Assembly: GCF_000382345.1 (NCBI RefSeq)
Contig: NZ_KB908093.1
Location: forward strand, 48,704 to 112,703
DNA from: Massilia niastensis DSM 21313
Lineage (GTDB): Bacteria > Pseudomonadota > Gammaproteobacteria > Burkholderiales > Burkholderiaceae_D
Direction of reading: 5' to 3'
DNA: 64,000 nucleotides
The position numbers and the translations under genes are program-made. The notes under the pieces are model-generated. The model was not told the DNA's origin and made no database searches. It was given only the letters and a program-made list of their open reading frames with translations. This document shows, one piece after another, positions 62,381 to 64,000 of the stretch; the first letter of the stretch is position 1; every line of letters begins with the position of its first letter.

Positions 62381-64000
62381 ATGAACGACATCACCCCCGC
62401 CGCGAAACTGGACATCCCCGAGCAGACCAAGCTGGCCAACAAGGTGCGCTTCGTCACTGCCGCCTCGCTGTTCGACGGCCATGACGCCTCGATCAACATC
62501 ATGCGCCGCATCCTGCAGTCGAACGGCGCCGAAGTCATCCACCTCGGCCACAACCGCTCGGTCGACGAAGTCGTCACCGCGGCGCTGGCCGAAGACGTGC
62601 AGGGCATCGCCATTTCCAGCTACCAGGGCGGCCATGTCGAATACTTCAAGTACATGATCGACCTGCTGAAGGCACGCGGCGGCGCCCACATCAAGGTGTT
62701 CGGCGGCGGCGGCGGCGTGATCGTCCCGAGCGAGATCGAGGAACTGCACGCCTACGGCGTCACCCGCATCTTCAGCCCGGAAGACGGCCAGCGCATGGGC
62801 CTGGTCGGCATGATCCGTTCGATGCTGGAAACCTGCGACATCGATTTGTCGCCCTATGCGCCCACCTCGCTGGAGGTGCTGCGCGAAGGCGAGATCGCCG
62901 CGCGCCACCGCCCGCTGGCCCAGCTGATCACGGCGCTGGAGAGCGGCAAGGTCGACCCTCTTCTCCGCAAGCAGCTGGTCGAGCGCGCCGACACCCTGAA
63001 GGTGCCGACCCTCGGCATCACCGGCACCGGCGGCGCGGGCAAGTCCTCGCTGACCGATGAACTGATCCGCCGCATCCGCCTCGACCAGGGCGACCGCCTG
63101 AACATCGCCGTGATCTCGATCGATCCGTCGCGCCGCAAGTCGGGCGGCGCCTTGCTGGGCGACCGGATCCGCATGAACGCGATCAACCCGTGGAACGGCC
63201 AGGCGCGCGTGTTCATGCGCTCGCTCGCCACCCGCGAAGCCGGCTCCGAAATCTCGCAGGCGCTGCCGGACGTGATCGCCGCCTGCAAGGTGGCCGGCTT
63301 CGACCTCGTGATCGTCGAGACCTCGGGCATCGGCCAGGGCGACGCCGCCATCGTCCCGCACGTCGACAGCTCGATGTACGTGATGACCCCGGAATTCGGC
63401 GCCGCGTCCCAGCTCGAGAAGATCGACATGCTCGACTTCGCCGACTTCATCGCGATTAATAAATTCGACCGCAAGGGCGCCCAGGACGCGCTGCGCGACG
63501 TCGCCAAGCAGTACCAGCGCAACCGCGAACTGTGGAGCAAGTCCCCGGACGAGATGCCGGTCTACGGCACCCAGGCGTCGCGCTTCAACGACGACGGCGT
63601 GACCGCCCTGTACCACGGCCTGCTGCCGAAGCTGGCCGAACTGGGCCTTCGCATCGAAACGGGCAAGTTGCAGGGCCCGTCGCAGAAGTACTCGAGCGGC
63701 AAGAACGTGATCGTTCCGCCGGCACGCGCGCGCTACCTGGCCGAGATCGCCGATACCGTGCGCGGCTACCACCGCAACGTCAGGAAGCAGGTCACGCTGG
63801 CGCGCGAGCGCCAGCAACTCAGCGAGACCAAGCGCATGCTGGCCGCCGCCAACAAGGGCGCCGACTTCGACGACCTGATCACGGAGCGCGACCACGCCAT
63901 GGACGGCGGCGCCAAGAAGCTGCTGGCGATGTGGCCCGACATGCAGGCCGCCTATGCGGGCGAAGACTATGTCGTCAAAATCCGCGACAAGGAAATCCGC
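62381..64000 (+). CDS. icmF: IcmF, fused isobutyryl-CoA mutase (5' part)
   Basis: This adenosylcobalamin enzyme interconverts isobutyryl-CoA and n-butyryl-CoA in branched-chain acid metabolism. The visible 540 codons hold the B12-binding domain (about 20-150; FDGHDASINIMRRIL), the MeaB-like G-protein domain with GTGGAGKSS (about 214-222) and NKFD, and the start of the mutase domain. The fusion order is specific to IcmF. The gene continues beyond 64000. The palindrome at 62313 probably controls it. Confidence 0.93.
   Translation, partial: MNDITPAAKLDIPEQTKLANKVRFVTAASLFDGHDASINIMRRILQSNGAEVIHLGHNRSVDEVVTAALAEDVQGIAISSYQGGHVEYFKYMIDLLKARGGAHIKVFGGGGGVIVPSEIEELHAYGVTRIFSPEDGQRMGLVGMIRSMLETCDIDLSPYAPTSLEVLREGEIAARHRPLAQLITALESGKVDPLLRKQLVERADTLKVPTLGITGTGGAGKSSLTDELIRRIRLDQGDRLNIAVISIDPSRRKSGGALLGDRIRMNAINPWNGQARVFMRSLATREAGSEISQALPDVIAACKVAGFDLVIVETSGIGQGDAAIVPHVDSSMYVMTPEFGAASQLEKIDMLDFADFIAINKFDRKGAQDALRDVAKQYQRNRELWSKSPDEMPVYGTQASRFNDDGVTALYHGLLPKLAELGLRIETGKLQGPSQKYSSGKNVIVPPARARYLAEIADTVRGYHRNVRKQVTLARERQQLSETKRMLAAANKGADFDDLITERDHAMDGGAKKLLAMWPDMQAAYAGEDYVVKIRDKEIR

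Noticed and set aside
1..64000. CRISPR arrays, rRNA, prophage or integrase genes, and transposase genes
   Set aside because: I looked for regularly spaced repeats, rRNA-like conserved stretches and recombinase motifs and saw none.

Overview
The window is about 64 kb of GC-rich, densely coding DNA from a betaproteobacterium, most likely Oxalobacteraceae of the Massilia/Telluria type. This rests on the combination of a gspG-to-gspC type II secretion operon, petABC-sspA-sspB, a Flp/Tad pilus locus, fused indolepyruvate ferredoxin oxidoreductase and IcmF, and the style of the proteins. No database search was possible, so genus and family names come from recognised motifs and gene order.

Layout. 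1-1.4 kb: the 3' end of hslU, a small basic protein and an XRE regulator. 1.45-12.85 kb: a complete type II secretion operon on the minus strand (gspG-H-I-J-K-L-M-N-D-E-F-C). 13-17.5 kb: a minus-strand run of moeB-like, ctpA-like, envC-like and gpmA genes. 17.5-20.4 kb: plus-strand rhodanese, grxC, secB, SH3 protein and gpsA, the last ending inside a palindromic repeat. 20.5-23.3 kb: cupin, DUF2461, a DegS-like protease and mscL. 23.5-27.7 kb: cytochrome bc1 (petABC), sspA, sspB and a tRNA-Thr with its promoter and terminator.

27.7-36.9 kb is the accessory heart of the window. A six-gene minus-strand operon encodes a DUF1842-type protein, two AidA/PixA-type inclusion-body proteins and three ClyA/HBL-like alpha-helical pore-forming toxin components. 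It is preceded by a near-perfect sigma-54 promoter (TGGCACAGGGCTTGCA) and a 16-bp dyad at enhancer distance. Just upstream on the same strand lies an operon for a sigma-54 activator with a TPR-like tail, a DUF917 protein and an Asp/Glu/hydantoin racemase. I infer an RpoN-controlled tripartite toxin with a locally encoded activator; this is the most interesting system here.

37-40 kb: a FucP-type sugar transporter behind an operator-like dyad, a DUF2807 protein and a BON lipoprotein. 40-51 kb: a minus-strand Flp/Tad pilus locus (flp, tadV, an AAA ATPase, cpaB, the secretin, a small lipoprotein, tadZ, tadA, tadB, tadC, then a frameshifted TPR/LytR_C gene). A 225-bp element with 27-bp terminal inverted repeats separates flp from tadV. 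A GGDEF diguanylate cyclase diverges from flp. 52-58.5 kb: an MFS transporter with a coupled 41-residue membrane peptide, two LysR regulators, a 2-hydroxychromene-2-carboxylate isomerase-like protein, an SDR and an HD-GYP phosphodiesterase. 58.7-64 kb: the 1188-residue indolepyruvate ferredoxin oxidoreductase and the start of icmF, which has an 18-bp palindrome over its putative promoter; both suggest amino-acid and branched-chain acid catabolism.
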